This document shows, piece after piece, positions 1 to 11,632 of a stretch of DNA of 64,000 bases. The stretch is taken from the NCBI GenBank assembly GCA_025403435.1, contig CM046350.1, positions 32,269,346 through 32,333,345 of the forward strand. Reading direction: 5' to 3'. This stretch comes from Artocarpus heterophyllus. Lineage: Eukaryota; Streptophyta; Magnoliopsida; Rosales; Moraceae. Made by a program: the position numbers and the translations under genes. Under the pieces are notes generated by a model. It was not told the DNA's origin and searched no databases. It saw only the letters and a program-made list of their open reading frames with translations. Position 1 is the stretch's first letter, and each line of letters begins with the position of its first letter.

Positions 1-1486
1 TGTATTTCTGCGTGCAAGATCATGTATAAAATTTTTCCATGTGATATTTTGTGAGAGGCCTTTTTGGAGAACCCCACGCCTAAATTTCTTATTAGTGTCA
101 CCAACCTTTCCCTGTTGAAGTACCTAGCCCTCTCATGCCACACTTCCCTCGACATTTACGAAGGGCAAGTAGTCGGATTTATGGCATAAGTGGCTAAACT
201 TACTGTCAGTTAGTAAGATTGTATTTTTTTTTTTTTTTTATAAAAATAATATTGCTCCACTCACTAAGGCTCAAAAAGTAACCTGAGGCAGGATAGGCGC
301 AGGACCAATAAATAATATATTGTAGAGAGAAAAAGAGGGAGAAAGGCAGGAAGAATTACACACAGATATAGAATTATGAGAGGATTAATTCCAAACGTCC
401 CCCTTTTTTGTGACAAAAGATGGTTGATGAGGATATTGCTCAATCATATATCCTATCTTTATGACATCATCAGTACCAAAGATAGTTGATGATGACTGAC
501 ATTGTGTGGGGGACGATGCATGGTTTTTGTAGAGATAAATCTTGATGCCTTGATGACTTTGGATATTCTTAAGAAATGCTTTGACGTTCTTGAAGATGAT
601 TTTGTTCAGAGTTTATAACAATGGCATAGTTACTGGGTGTACTAACGCAATAGATATCGGTCTTAAACATAAGAAGATGGATTCTTGTAAGATTAGTCGC
701 TAAGGCCATTTAGCCTAATTACTGTTGTGGTTCTTTGGATGACTTCTAACAAGTAAACATTCTAAAACACTTCTGGACTCCAAAGGACGAAATATCTGAT
801 TGCATCATAGGAAAATTTGAACCGGGGAAAGAAAAGAGAAATGTATATGTACGGGCATTGCCACATGTCTCAAAATAATTATATAAAAATGCATGAATCA
901 TGTTGAGGTGAGGGCTGTTGAAGAGATTGGTTTGAGTAATGCAGAGTTATGGAGAGAGATTACAGCGCCTCTTGATTCAGTTAAAGAATTTTCTTTTCAA
1001 GGTTAGCATATTGGATATCATCTTTGGATCCTCTAGACAAATGTCCCGCTCTATCACAAAAAACCCCAAATCCTGACTTTCTTACTGCGACCAAAACAAA
1101 ATCAAGCAAGAAACAGTTAAAGATTACAGTGTTTCTGTTTAGTGGAGATTGAAGAGCTTTCTTGTAATTTTGTGTTGTATTTTAATTGTAAATGCTAGTG
1201 GAAGCCCTCTGGTATTGTTCTCGTATTCTTTCTTGTGTCTCAAATGAATAAACAATATGTATGTGACATTCAATGCTAGAATTGATTGCTTTCCTTTTTA
1301 CTTTATGAATGCAAAAATTTGTACAGAAAAGAGAGATTTGATCTCAATCTAGTTCATGATTGTTGTGGAATCAAGGCCTTTTTTCTTCCTCTTTCTTTCT
1401 GTCTCTCTCTACTTGTCTTCCAATGTGGCACTTTTCATCTAACATAAGGCTTGTACTTAATTGCATGATATTTTTATGTACAACAG
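1..1486. other. 5' flank of KUP gene A, probably intronic or intergenic
   Basis: No HAK/KUP exon could be recognised here, although the exon at 1487 needs a preceding one. In the paralogue (gene B) the corresponding intron is about 1.0 kb, so gene A's previous exon could lie just outside the window, be lost, or be displaced. A run of T lies at about 227-239. A short open stretch at 893-1009 and a 3'UTR-like segment to 1260 are listed separately. Nothing else was recognised. Confidence 0.4.
893..1260 (+). other. possible captured gene fragment or terminal exon
   Basis: An ATG at 893 opens about 37 codons (including the string ELWREITAPLDSVKEFSF) ending at a splice-donor-like GGTTAG. A second open stretch at about 1028-1152 ends in TGA and is followed by T-rich sequence and an AATAAA-type signal near 1246, which looks like a last exon with a 3'UTR. 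I do not recognise the protein. It may be a gene fragment, part of gene A's intron, or chance. Confidence 0.2.
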
Positions 1487-2532
1487 GGACCGCTGTCGTG
1501 ATAGTCATGCTGGTTACCACATTGCTCATGACACTAATCATGATTTTAGTCTGGCGCTGCCATTGGCTACTTGTCGTGATCTTCACTGGTCTGTCACTGC
1601 TTGTGGAGGGCACATATTTTTCCGCTGTACTTTTTAAGGTTGATCAAGGTGGGTGGGTTCCGCTTGTAATTGCCGCAGCCTTTCTTCTCATTATGTACGT
1701 TTGGCATTATGGCACAGTGAAACGTTACGAGTTTGAAATGCATAGTAAGGTCTCAATGGCGTGGATTCTTGGACTTGGTCCAAGCTTAGGGCTCGTTCGG
1801 GTTCCTGGTATAGGACTTGTGTATACTGAACTTGCAAGCGGGGTTCCTCACATATTCTCCCACTTCATCACCAACCTACCAGCCATCCACTCTGTTGTTG
1901 TCTTTGTCTGTGTGAAGTACCTTCCCGTTTACACCGTCCCAGAGGAAGAGAGATTCCTTGTCAAGAGAATCGGGCCCAAGAACTTCCACATGTTCCGTTG
2001 TGTTGCAAGATACGGCTACAAAGACCTCCACAAGAAAGATGACGATTTTGAGAAGAAGCTCTTTGATAGCCTTTTCATGTTTGTAAGGCTTGAGTCCATG
2101 ATGGAAGGCTGCTCAGACTCGGATGAATACAGCATTTATGGTCAGCAAACCGAGCAGTCACGAGATGGCCTCTTGAATAATAACTGCAACACAACTTCTC
2201 CCAGTGGGGAGCTTACCATCTTATCGGTGGATTCGATTGTGCCCATCAAGTCTCCGGTGCACGGGAATAGCAATACGGTTGGGTCGTCAGGGCAGGCAAG
2301 CTACCAAACCGAGGTCGATGAACTTGAATTTTTGAACAGTTGTAGGGATGCCGGAGTGGTGCACATATTGGGAAATACAGTAGTTAGAGCTAGGAGGGAT
2401 TCCAAGTTTTATAAGAAGATAGCTGTTGATTATATATATGCTTTCCTTAGGAAGATATGCAGAGAAAATAGTGTGATATTCAATGTTCCTCATGAGAGTC
2501 TACTGAATGTTGGGCAAATTTTCTACGTCTAA
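1487..2532 (+). CDS. HAK/KUP/KT potassium transporter, last coding exon (gene A, partial)
   Basis: This exon encodes the C-terminal part of a plant HAK/KUP/KT high-affinity K+ transporter, a plasma- or endomembrane K+/H+ symporter family. It follows a splice acceptor (CAACAG, 1481-1486). The split first codon gives G, then [18 protein letters not shown], the family's late transmembrane segments. Two more hydrophobic spans follow ([16 protein letters not shown], then [17 protein letters not shown]). The cytosolic tail carries family blocks [54 protein letters not shown] and [11 protein letters not shown]. It ends in VGQIFYV and TAA, a typical family terminus. About 347 residues are open without interruption. 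An upstream ATG at 1360 is in frame but belongs to intron sequence. The upstream exons (pore and first helices) are not in the window, so whether the gene is functional cannot be judged here. It is paralogous and convergent to gene B. Confidence 0.9.
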
Positions 2533-2664
2533 CTTTTATTTTCTGTCACGGTCTATCTAAAACTCTTATACTTCATTCCTTGTAATCATTCTATAAATGC
2601 CATTTTCTTTTTGTGTTGCTAGCATAGAGTTATGGTAGATCCTCTGCATAATATGCTGATAAAG

Positions 2665-2670
2665 AATAAA
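2665..2670 (+). promoter_or_regulatory. poly(A) signal candidate of gene A
   Basis: AATAAA lies 133 nt after the stop of gene A, a usual distance for a plant near-upstream polyadenylation element. Confidence 0.4.
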
Positions 2671-3988
2671 CGCTCGCTATCAGGACTACATAAAAATAGA
2701 ATTTGATTGCAGAAACATTGGATGAAATTGTATATAATTTTCTTTCTCACCAGCAAGGGCAAAAGCGTAGTAATGTTATTACTTGTTTCTTTTCTTCTCT
2801 CTCCCTGTCTCTCTCTCTGTTTTTGGTTTTGTTTTGTAAAGTTGTAAGTTCACTGTTCACTCTTGGCTTGTTGATTATTATATAGAGCAGACATAACAGA
2901 AGAAAATCACTAAAAGGGCTTGTTTGGTAAGTTGATTCCAACAAAAAATTTTGGTTTAAATCAATTTTGTTTATAGTGATTTGTGTTAGCTTCTATTAAG
3001 TTTACATATTTTTTCAATTACATATGATTTTTGGGCCGTTTGAAGAAGCGGTTTTAATCATAAGTTATAATTATGAACAATGTAAAACTTTCATATATTG
3101 TAATTTTTAAATTAAAACTGTTGATTTTAACCAGTCCTTCAAACAGTCTATTTGACGAAAACTAATCCAACGTTTCAAAATTTGCACATAGACAGAAACA
3201 CATGGCCAAAAAAAAAAAAAAAATAGAAACAATCCTATTGTGCTCTGTGGGCGTAGTGTACCATCAACCATGTTGGCAAACATGTTTTTACAACGTCAAG
3301 AGCTTTTTTTTATTATTATTTTTATCTTATGCAAAGATGTTAAAAGTTACTTAATTAAGAAGAACAAGTATCATTTCACTTGTTCAGAAGTAAGTAGTTA
3401 CCTACCGAGACGATAGGCTTATAAAGAACAAAACACAACATCCTCATGGAATAAAGCTCTATTCCAGATGTGGTTTTAAGGCAAATTCTACGGCAAGCTA
3501 TAAAAATACGCTAAAACACGTGAGACTTTGTTAGATCTATCAAGTAAATCTTTTATAATTTGGATAAGATATAACATTCAAAAGCGCATATTATAGCTAG
3601 AAATCCCCACTTTTGATGCATGGTAACATAGTTGAAATTATAAATTGAAACAAAAATATTATAGCATGTGGAGCTTTATACTGTAGCAAACATTTGTTTT
3701 ATGTTGTAATATATGCGAGCTTTATATTGAAGTAGTTGGAACTTATTAGTTCGAACCAGTTTGCAAAACGAAGCTGTACAGGCTGTGAGTTGAGCTTGAA
3801 GGTGCATTAGATAAGCTTGAAAATCTAATTAAGAGCCAATTTGTTAACTCCATTTTTGCATTTCATAGTTAATCTCCAGTTATCCTTTTTTAACTTTGGG
3901 ATTCAAAATAATATTTAATGGCAATATATATTGATGAAAAATGAGGAAGCTTGATTTACTGTTATATATAATGCTTAGCAAAAAAAAG
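2671..3988. other. intergenic spacer between convergent KUP genes
   Basis: AT-rich sequence with a CT-rich tract near 2797-2820, a MITE-like insertion at 3034-3148 and an A run near 3208-3223. No coding potential was seen. The 3' ends of both transporter genes face this spacer. Confidence 0.6.
3034..3148. mobile_element. hAT-like MITE (about 115 bp)
   Basis: Left end GGCCGTTTGAAG and right end CTTCAAACAGTC form imperfect terminal inverted repeats; the similarity extends inward to about 26 bp with mismatches. The AT-rich core has no reading frame. No clean 8-bp target duplication was seen, so the superfamily call rests on the ends alone. A related 156-bp copy is at 24185-24340. Confidence 0.4.
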
Positions 3989-4447
3989 TTAAACATAAAA
4001 AACTTGCCCTACATTGAGGAGACTCTAATGAGGCACGTTTACCATGGAACTGTTCTCCCTACATATTTTCTCAAGGAATGCATATATGTAATCAACGGCT
4101 ATTTTCTTGCAGAAGTTTTTAGTCTCTCCTGGCTCTGATAACTGTATTCCCCAGTATGTGAACTACTCCTGCATCTCTAAAGTTATTCAAGAACTGCAAC
4201 TCATCAATCTCTATATTGCCTCTTGCCTGCTAGTTGGAGTAGCTAATAGTACCATTTCCATCCGGCGGCAAGCTGACTTGAACGATAGAGTCCACTTATG
4301 AAATTGAAGAATCCACCTTGGACAAGGATGTGTTGCCATTGCTATTAAAATGGTTGTCGCATGTTTGCTCATCTTGTTGGTCGGGCAAGCTATACTCCTT
4401 CGAGTCGGAACACCCGTCCATTAAGGAATCAAGTCGGATAAACATAG
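3989..4447 (-). pseudogene. KUP gene B last exon, 3' part
   Basis: Resumes on the far side of Copia-1 with FIRLDSLMDGCSDSKEYS, then a variable acidic tail with stops, then [20 protein letters not shown] and a decayed end matching gene A's terminus (VGQVFYV, TAA at 3991-3989). Without the 7.2-kb insertion it lines up with 2080-2532 of gene A. Confidence 0.85.
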
Positions 4448-4668
4448 TGTAGTTTTTTGTGAAGGAAGAGATCGTTTTTTTCTTATTCTAAATTGAAGAA
4501 AAAGTATACAATAAATAGAGCTAGGATTCCCAACTATCCTAGAAAATAGGAGATTATCAAAACAGAAAAAAAAAAATCCAAACAACCTAAAATAGATTTT
4601 CCTAATATTCGAATTATGAAATTCGAATTTACACCTTATAGAATCCTGACAGAAAAATCTTCCTGACA
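4448..4668 (-). repeat. Copia-1 3' LTR
   Basis: 221 bp, TG...CA ends, direct repeat of 11408-11632. The neighbouring plus-strand CTCCCCCTCAAG (4669-4680) is the polypurine tract read on the opposite strand. Confidence 0.92.
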
Positions 4669-4675
4669 CTCCCCC

Positions 4676-6369
4676 TCAAGTTGGTGCATAGATATCTGTC
4701 ATGCCCAACTTGCTAACAAGACAATCAAAGACATGTCGTACAAGTCCTTTAGTCAGAGTATCTACTAACTGTTGTGTGGTTGGAACAAACGGCATGCAAA
4801 TTAGACCCGCATCTAGCTTTTCTTTTATAAAGTGACGATCGATCTCAACATGTTTAGTCTTGTCATGCAGTACTGGATTATGAGCAATGCTTATGATAGC
4901 CTTGTTATCACAAAACAGCTTCAAAGGTCATTCTATTGCCATCTTTAATTCTACTAGAACTTGATTCAGCCACAGTAGTTCACAAATCCCTTGTGCCATT
5001 GCCCTGAACTCAGCTTCTGCACTACTTCTTGCCACAACATTCTGTTTTTTACTTCTCCAAGTAACAAGATTAGCCCACACAAATGTACAATATCCTGAAG
5101 TAGACCTCCTATCTGTAAGAGAACCAGCCCAGTCTGCATCTGTGTAGCTTCAACACTCCTTCGATCAGTTTTCCTAAAAAACAAACCTTTTCCAAGAGTC
5201 TTCTTCAAATATCTTAGAATTCGATACACTGCCTCTAAATGTTCTTCATAGGGAGCATGCATAAACTGACTCACCAGACTAACTGAAAAAGCAATGTCTG
5301 GTCTGGTGTGTGACAAATAGATCAACTTCCCAACAAGTCTTTGATATCTGCCAGTATCCACAAGAATTTCTTCCCCCTTTTTCCCAAGTTTAACATTCGG
5401 GTCAATTGGTGTATCTGCAGGCCTGCATCCACTCATACCAGTTTCCCTTAACAGGTCTAGTATGTACTTCCGCTGGGTTACAACAATCCCCCTTTTTGAT
5501 CGTGCAAACTCCATGCCTAGGAAATACCTTAGCTGCCTGAGGTCTTTGATCTCAAATTCCAAGGCTAATCTCTGCTTAAGTCGGTCCATCTCTTCAATGT
5601 CATTTCCAGTGAGGATGATATCATCCACATAAACTATAAGAACAGAGATTCTACCTTTTGTGGAAAATTTTATGAACATGGTATTATCCGTTTGAGCTTG
5701 AGAGTACCCCTGTCTTTTTACTGACCGTGTAAATTTTTCAAACCAAGCCCTTGGAGACTGTTTTAGCCCATACAAAGATTTCTTTAGTCTACACACTTTG
5801 GACCCAAACTTCTTCTCAAAACCTCAGGGAGCTTCCATGTATACCTCCTCTTCTAAGTCTCCATTCAGAAAGGCATTTTTTACGTCGAGTTGTTGCAATG
5901 GCCAATCAAGGTTTGCTGCTATTGACAACAAAATTCTCACAGTATTTAATTTTGCAACCGGAGCAAATGTTTCTAAGTAATCGATGCCGTAGGTTTGAGT
6001 GAATCCCTTAGCCACAAGTCATGCTTGGTACCTTTCTAGTGAGCCGTCTGAATTATACTTTACAGCTAATACCCATTTGCAGCCAACTATGTTTTTGCCT
6101 TGCGGTAAAGATACTATTTCCCAAGTTTTGTTCTTCTCAAGTGGCCTCATTTCTTCAAATACCACTTCCTTCCACTTTGGAACAGCTAGAGCATCCTGTA
6201 TATTTTTTGGTATTTCTATACTCGAAAGTTGTGAAGAAAAAAAGTCAAATGAAGGTGACAGACGCTCATAGGACACAAAGTTGGACATAGGATGTTTGGT
6301 ACAAGATCTAACACCCTTTCTTACAGCAATAGGAACATTCAGATTGGAAGGAAACTTGGACTGAGACAC
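4676..6369 (-). pseudogene. Copia-1 reverse transcriptase and RNase H
   Basis: RT blocks: [73 protein letters not shown] and the intact catalytic motif VYVDDIILTGND (about 5600-5640). RNase H follows with a frameshift near 5150, SSAEAEF-type and LFCDNKAIISIAHNPVLHDK blocks, and ends near the purine tract. Stops occur after ERYQA and YMEAP. Confidence 0.9.
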
Positions 6370-6612
6370 AGAATTATCACTAGACTCAAAAAGAATATTA
6401 CCTGTACTACAATCTGACTATTGATTTGTCATCGGTTCAGGTTCATGGTTCTGTGGCAAAGTGGAGTTCTCACTTCGTTGTTTCAGATTCCTTCTCGAGT
6501 AAACAATCCCGTCCCAATTTTTAACACTTGTTTTGCCTTTTTCTGCATCATTTAGATCAGTTTCTGGCAGCTTATCCAGCTGTGCAGGTGGCAAAAATGT
6601 ACACTGTGTTGG

Positions 6613-7158
6613 CTATGTAGGTTGAACAGGCTGTGTAGTGGTGTTTGGTGAAACTAATATTGGTGCCATAATAGGTGAAATAGGAGGTGAAATGTCAAAG
6701 AAATCTACAACCTGATTCGAATCTTCTAATTCACTCTCCCCCTGAAGATGAGTGTCATCAAAGTATGATTTGTTTTCAAAAAATGTTACATCCATTGTGA
6801 TATACATTCTTTTGTTTTTTGGATCAAAACACTTATACCCTTTTTGACTTGGTGCGTATCCTAAAAATATACACTTGGTTGCCTTAGGATCAAGTTTTCC
6901 TCTTGCAGGGCTGTGATTGTGAACAAATGCAGCGCAATCAAATGTTTTTAAAGGCAATTCAGTAGTGAGTCTAGATGAAGGAAAGTATTTTTTGAACAAA
7001 CTATAAGGGGTTTGGAATTTTAGAACACGTGATGGCATTCTATTAATTAGATAGGCAGCAGTTAGAATAGCCTCACCCCACAAATATCTAGGAGCTTTGT
7101 TTGAAAAAAGTATAGATCTAGCAACGTCCAAAAAATGCTTATTTTTCCACTCTGCAAC
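6613..7158 (-). pseudogene. Copia-1 integrase C-terminal half
   Basis: On the far side of the solo LTR the integrase continues in the same frame (AEWKNKHFLDVARSILF, YLWGEAILTAAYLINRMPSR, KATKCIFLGYAPSQKGYKCF), including the Glu of the catalytic triad. This shows the element was interrupted after it had inserted. Confidence 0.88.
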
Positions 7159-9351
7159 TGTAACGCCCCGGAATTTATTTAATGTTATCGTAATATAAAT
7201 GATGAATTAGTATGCCATAATTAATGTTTCAACATTAATTTGATTACTTGGTTGGATTTTGAATTTTTGGTTGTTTTGTTAATTTAGTAAATTCAAATGA
7301 TTTCTTATTGTTTTAAAATGATATTTTGAGTTTTAAAAGACAACAATTTGTAAAATGTTAAAAATATTCCGTTTTACAAGACCGTGGGTGGTACATGGTT
7401 TTCGCACAGTAAAACCGCCCACCGTTTCTCTCTATTTATTCTCTCTCTTCCTCCTCTCTCTTCTCACTCTCCCTGATCTCACTCTCTCTCCTCTCTCTCT
7501 TGCCCGAGACTCTCTCTCAATCTCTCCCTCTCGGTTTCTCCAATCTCTCCCATTTCTCTCTTAAGTTTTTAAAATCAAATTTGAATCCAAGCTTCGGGTT
7601 AGCAAGGAGGAAGCTCGGGGACGTGATTTGGTAACCGAGAACGCGGATTGAAGCTTCGATTCGAGGTTAGTTTTGAAATTTCTAAACTTTTTACAAAATT
7701 TTCAATTTTGTACATTTTTGAAATCTAGGTTTGTTTGAGCTTAGAAAACCTTGGATTTGAGTTAAATGAACTTAGAACAACTAGAATCTAAGCTTAGATT
7801 GAAGAAAAACGGATTGGATTCAAGATTTTTCATTTTTCTCCCCATTTTTTGATTTTTGGATTTTTGAGTTTAAATGAGTTTAAATGTGTTCTACTATGTT
7901 TTTCTATCAACTATGATTGTTTTCCATGCCTAGGATTTGAGAAAAACAGGTTAAAATCAAGATTTGGATTTTGGGGATCTAAAAACCCGTGGCTGGAATT
8001 TCTGGGTTTTCCCAGTTCGGCAGGCCGAACTGCGTGTTCAGCAGGCAGGAATGGGGATCGGCAGGCCGGTGTTCTTCCGTCCGACAGGCCAAACCTGGGG
8101 ATGTTCGGCCGACCGAACTTTGCTTCTGGCAGGCCGAACTGTGCAGTTCGGCCGGCCGAAGCAGGGAGTCCGGCAAGCCGGCCGAGGCATGAAAAATTTT
8201 GTGATTTTTCACCCGTTTTCACTGTTTTGAACCCTGATTTAAATTCCAACCTTATAGAATGATTTTAAAGATACAAATGGCACACTAGGACATCATGAAA
8301 TGGTTTAGTAACATAGAATGTCTCAAACTAGATGTTGATCGACTTAGTTTGTATCTAGAATCGTTCGTGGTTCCGCGGAGCTAACGTGTAGCGGACCGGG
8401 ATTACGGTGTGGGGCACCGGCACGAGTATTGAGGTAGGACTTCTACCCTATTCCTTGGTAGCCTAGTTTCAAAATGATTTGGCTTTGAAAAGGATTTCTA
8501 TTAAAATGTTTTCAACGGTTGTTTGAAAATGAATTTATCGGTTATATTTTAATATACCGTGAATTGAAATAAACTTCATAATGAATGTAAATGACAACAC
8601 TCGGTAATTGGGTTTTGAATGATGATGATAACAAACATATAGGCATGATGCCATATCAGAGATCGGGTCGTGTAGCGATCGACCTTGGGGGCAGGTCCCG
8701 AAACCCAGCTGGGCCACTACGGTGGTGATGTTATTATGGTTTGCCTAGGAAAAGAAAATGATATTTCTGGTTGTCCGAGTAAACTGTTTTGGGTAAGAAC
8801 GGTTTTACTCAAATTTATTTATTTATTTATTTATTTAAGGTTTCTTTTAAATAATTCCTGAGTAATGAAATGTTTCTTTAAATTAAATTATTTTATAAAA
8901 TATAGTCCTACTGAGCCTTTCGCTCACGTTTTATTTATTTTAAATTTCCCCTCTAGGTGGTTTTCCATTTAGGTTTGGAGAGGATTCAACGGACAGGACT
9001 CAGGAGCAATAGATGGACTAGTAAATTTATTTGTATTATTTAAATCAAGGCATGTAAGATCTTAACTTTATTTATACTTGGACTGTGATTGTATTTATGA
9101 TATTGTCAGTACCATGTGTGTGCACAAGTTGTGAGTCTGTGGGACCCATACTCACGACTTTATTGTTTTAATATTATTCGTTTAATGCTTTCAATTGCTT
9201 AATGTATATAAACTCTTTCTTAAGGTGTTGTTTTATAGAACCTCACATTTTCTATTTAATCCAACTCCTAAACTCTGGATTTTTAATTAAATTCTCTTTT
9301 AATTAATTTAAATAATCCACCACGTCACCTCCCGTACTTCGGGGCGTGACA
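7159..9351. mobile_element. solo LTR, Ty3/gypsy-type, inside Copia-1 integrase
   Basis: A 2,193-bp block starts TGTAACGCCCCG and ends CGGGGCGTGACA, which are inverted ends with one mismatch. It is flanked by an exact 5-bp duplication GCAAC (7154-7158 and 9352-9356). It has no gag or pol. TGTAACGCCCC ends and the length are typical of plant Ty3/gypsy LTRs, so it is best read as a solo LTR left after LTR-LTR recombination. It contains a CT-rich tract (about 7430-7560), a TTTA/TTAT run (about 8815-8837) and the GC-rich motif array at 8016-8185. Small open frames in the GC-rich part are not genes. The gypsy assignment is inferred from the ends only. Confidence 0.85.
8016..8185. repeat. phased GC-rich motif array (8 units, 20-24 bp spacing)
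   Basis: Variants of TTCGGCAGGCCGAAC start at about 8016, 8036, 8057, 8079, 8103, 8125, 8146 and 8168. Spacings are 20, 21, 22, 24, 22, 21 and 22 bp. Several units are near-palindromic. The array is much richer in GC than the rest of the LTR. Confidence 0.85.
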
Positions 9352-9356
9352 GCAAC

Positions 9357-10347
9357 CCCATTTTGCTGAGGTGTTTCAGTACAAGAGCTTTGGTGAACTA
9401 TACCATTTTCCAAAAAATAGTTTCCTAGAATATGTTCAAAGTACTCCCTTCCATTATCACTCCTAAACACTTGAATATTCGTTTGAAATTGGTTTAGGAT
9501 CATTTTATGAAAGTTTTAGAACACTTGTCCTGCCTCTGACTTTTCCCTTAACAAATAGACCCAACATAATCTAGTGTGATCATCAATGAAAGTTATAAAC
9601 CACCTTTTTCCAGAAAGAGTACTAGTTCTATTCGAGCCCCATATATCACTGTGTATTAGTGCAAATGGCTTTGAGGGTTTGTATGATAGTGATTTAAACG
9701 TTGCACGATGATGTTTAGATAATTCACACACTTCACATTGAAACAAGAAAGGATTTTTATTGCCAAACAATTTAGGAAACAAATATTTCAAATACTGAAA
9801 GTTTGGATGTCCTAGCCTATGATGTCATAACATAATTTCATCATCATTAGAAATAGAAACAAAACAAGTACTTTGGGATGGTTCACTCGATCTAGTTCCT
9901 TCTTCAAGGTAGTAGAGCCCTCCACTTTGCCTAGCATTGCCAATCATCTTCCCTGATTTCAAATCCTGAAATTCACAATAATTAGGAAAAAATTTAGCTA
10001 GGCAGTTATGTTCTTGAGTTAGTTTACTGATAGACAATAAATTACAGGACAAGTCGGGCACGTGGAGAACATCATGAAGGGTAAGGGAAGGAGAAACAAC
10101 AACACCCTTTTCCTGCAATGGCTGATAATGAACCATCTGCAATTTTAACCTTTTGGTTTCCAGCACTGGGTTTGTAAGATGAAAAAAATTTGAAAGACCC
10201 TGTCATATGGTCAGTGGCACCTGAATCTAGAATCCAAGGAAATTTAGGATTAAGACTCATAAGGGTAGAAGACAAGTAATTACCTTTTTGTGCTAAGGTA
10301 CAAGAAGAGACTGAATTAGATTGAGTTGACTGAATTATTTTATACAA
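9357..10347 (-). pseudogene. Copia-1 protease and integrase N-terminal half
   Basis: The aspartic protease motif WILDSGATDHMTG is intact (about 10205-10240), followed by LHDVLHVPDLSCNLLSISKL. The integrase zinc domain shows HHRLGHP and CEVCELSKH. The core shows the first catalytic Asp in ALIHSDIWG and the second in FRSDNGREY. The coding stretch stops at the gypsy-type solo LTR, just before the third acidic residue. Confidence 0.85.
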
Positions 10348-10352
10348 CTGCT

Positions 10353-11346
10353 CTATTTGTTCCTTAGTGAACCGTAGAGTATCTGAAGAATTTTGTTGGC
10401 CCAGGTTTTGTCCTCCAACTTGGAAAGCTCAGTTCTCATTACCGGCTTTCTTCTTCCAGTTTTGTGGCTTGCCATGCAACTTCTAGCAAGTCTCTCTTGT
10501 GTGTCATGGCTTCCTACAGTGATCACACCATGGTTTCTCCCCTTTCTTGGAGTCTTTTTTCCCTTCATCGTTTCCAAGTGCCTTAGCTGCTAGGGCAAAA
10601 CTTTCAGTTTTAGAATTAAGCTTCTGCACAGACTCATGAAGCATTACTCGCCTTCGGCTTTCTTCTCTCCGGACATCCGAGAACACTTCCCGAATTGAGG
10701 GCAGCGGTCTGCGCCCTAAAATCCTTCCCCTGACTTCATCTAGATCTTTGTTAAGTCCTGCTAGAAACCCAAAAACTCTGTCATTCTCTTCTCTTTTCTT
10801 GAATCTTACACCATCAGTAGGACAATCCCAGATATCTTCATAACATAAATCAAGTTCTTGGCAAAGAGACATTAATTCATTGTAGAAGGCTGTCACATCA
10901 CGATCACCTTATGTGGCTTGCCACAATTTAGTTTTCAACGCAAAAATCTGGGAAGAGTTTTCCAAATCAGAACACGTCTCTCTAACAACATCCCAAACGT
11001 CTTTTGCAGTGGGTAGAAATAAGAAAGGCTTCCCAATTACTATTAACCAGGCAGTCACCATAGAATTCTTAGAACGCTTTGTTTTCAGGCATGGATCCTT
11101 CTCTTCCGGTTTCCTGTTTTCACCAGTGATATACCCAAGCTTTCCTTTTTTGTTAATTACTAGCTTCACAGATTGTGCCCACTCAAGGAAATTTTTACCG
11201 TTTAGTTTATGAACAGTAAGTTGAAAAGAAGTACAGGCCTAATGAAGGAGTGCAGAATTATCTGCATTATTTACAGCAGAATTGTTTCGAGTGGTAGTGT
11301 CCAAATTGACAGAACCAAAAACGACTCCCCCAGAGGTATTGGCCAT
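10353..11346 (-). pseudogene. Copia-1 gag (UBN2-type capsid), decayed
   Basis: The ATG at 11346-11344 starts MANTSGGVVFGSVN. After an in-frame stop come KLNGKNFLEWAQSVKLVI, then GFLAGLNKDLDEVRGRILG and REVFSDVRREESRRRVML, blocks of copia gag that form the particle. A CCHC zinc knuckle (WCDHCRKP, stop, HTRETC) lies at about 10485-10530. At least four stops interrupt it. Confidence 0.85.
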
Positions 11347-11407
11347 TAAGCAGGAACAAAAACAGGTAGGAAAAACAATCAGGATAGAGGCTTTGGCTCT
11401 GATGCTA

Positions 11408-11632
11408 TGTAGTTTTTTGTGAAGGAAGAAAAAAGATTGGTTTTTTCTTATTCTGAATTGAAGAAAATGTATACAATAAATAGAGTTAGGATTCCCAGCT
11501 ATCCTAGAAAATAGGAGATTATCAAAACAGAAAAATAAAATCCAAACAACCTAAAATAGATTTTCTTAATATTCGAATTATGAAATTCAAATTTACACCT
11601 TATAGAATCCTAATAGAAAAATCTTCCCGACA
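11408..11632 (-). repeat. Copia-1 5' LTR
   Basis: 225 bp, TG...CA ends. The tRNA primer site lies at 11395-11407 (minus TAGCATCAGAGCC against the usual TGGTATCAGAGC). Confidence 0.92.

Larger units (their letters stand above)
4448..11632 (-). mobile_element. Copia-1: Ty1/copia LTR retrotransposon inserted in KUP gene B
   Basis: Two direct LTRs (4448-4668 and 11408-11632) both begin TGTAGTTTTTTGTG and end GACA. They flank gag, protease, integrase, reverse transcriptase and RNase H in copia order on the minus strand. The 5-bp target duplication CATAG is exact at 4443-4447 and 11633-11637. A primer-binding site (minus-strand TAGCATCAGAGCC) abuts the 5' LTR, and a purine tract (CTTGAGGGGGAG on the minus strand) abuts the 3' LTR. 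The LTRs differ at roughly a dozen sites plus small indels. The coding region has multiple stops and carries a later solo-LTR insertion, so the element is dead. Confidence 0.95.

Noticed and set aside
1360..1486. N-terminal extension of the gene A frame from ATG 1360
   Set aside because: It lies upstream of a good splice acceptor, is T-rich, and has no counterpart in KUP proteins, where this site is an exon junction.
8016..8185. CRISPR-like interpretation of the short regular repeats
   Set aside because: The context is a plant retrotransposon LTR, the units are degenerate with no constant repeat/variable spacer pattern, and there are no cas genes.
7849..8262. Open frames on both strands inside the solo LTR
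   Set aside because: They are open only because the GC-rich motif array lacks stops. All frames overlap and have repeat-derived composition.
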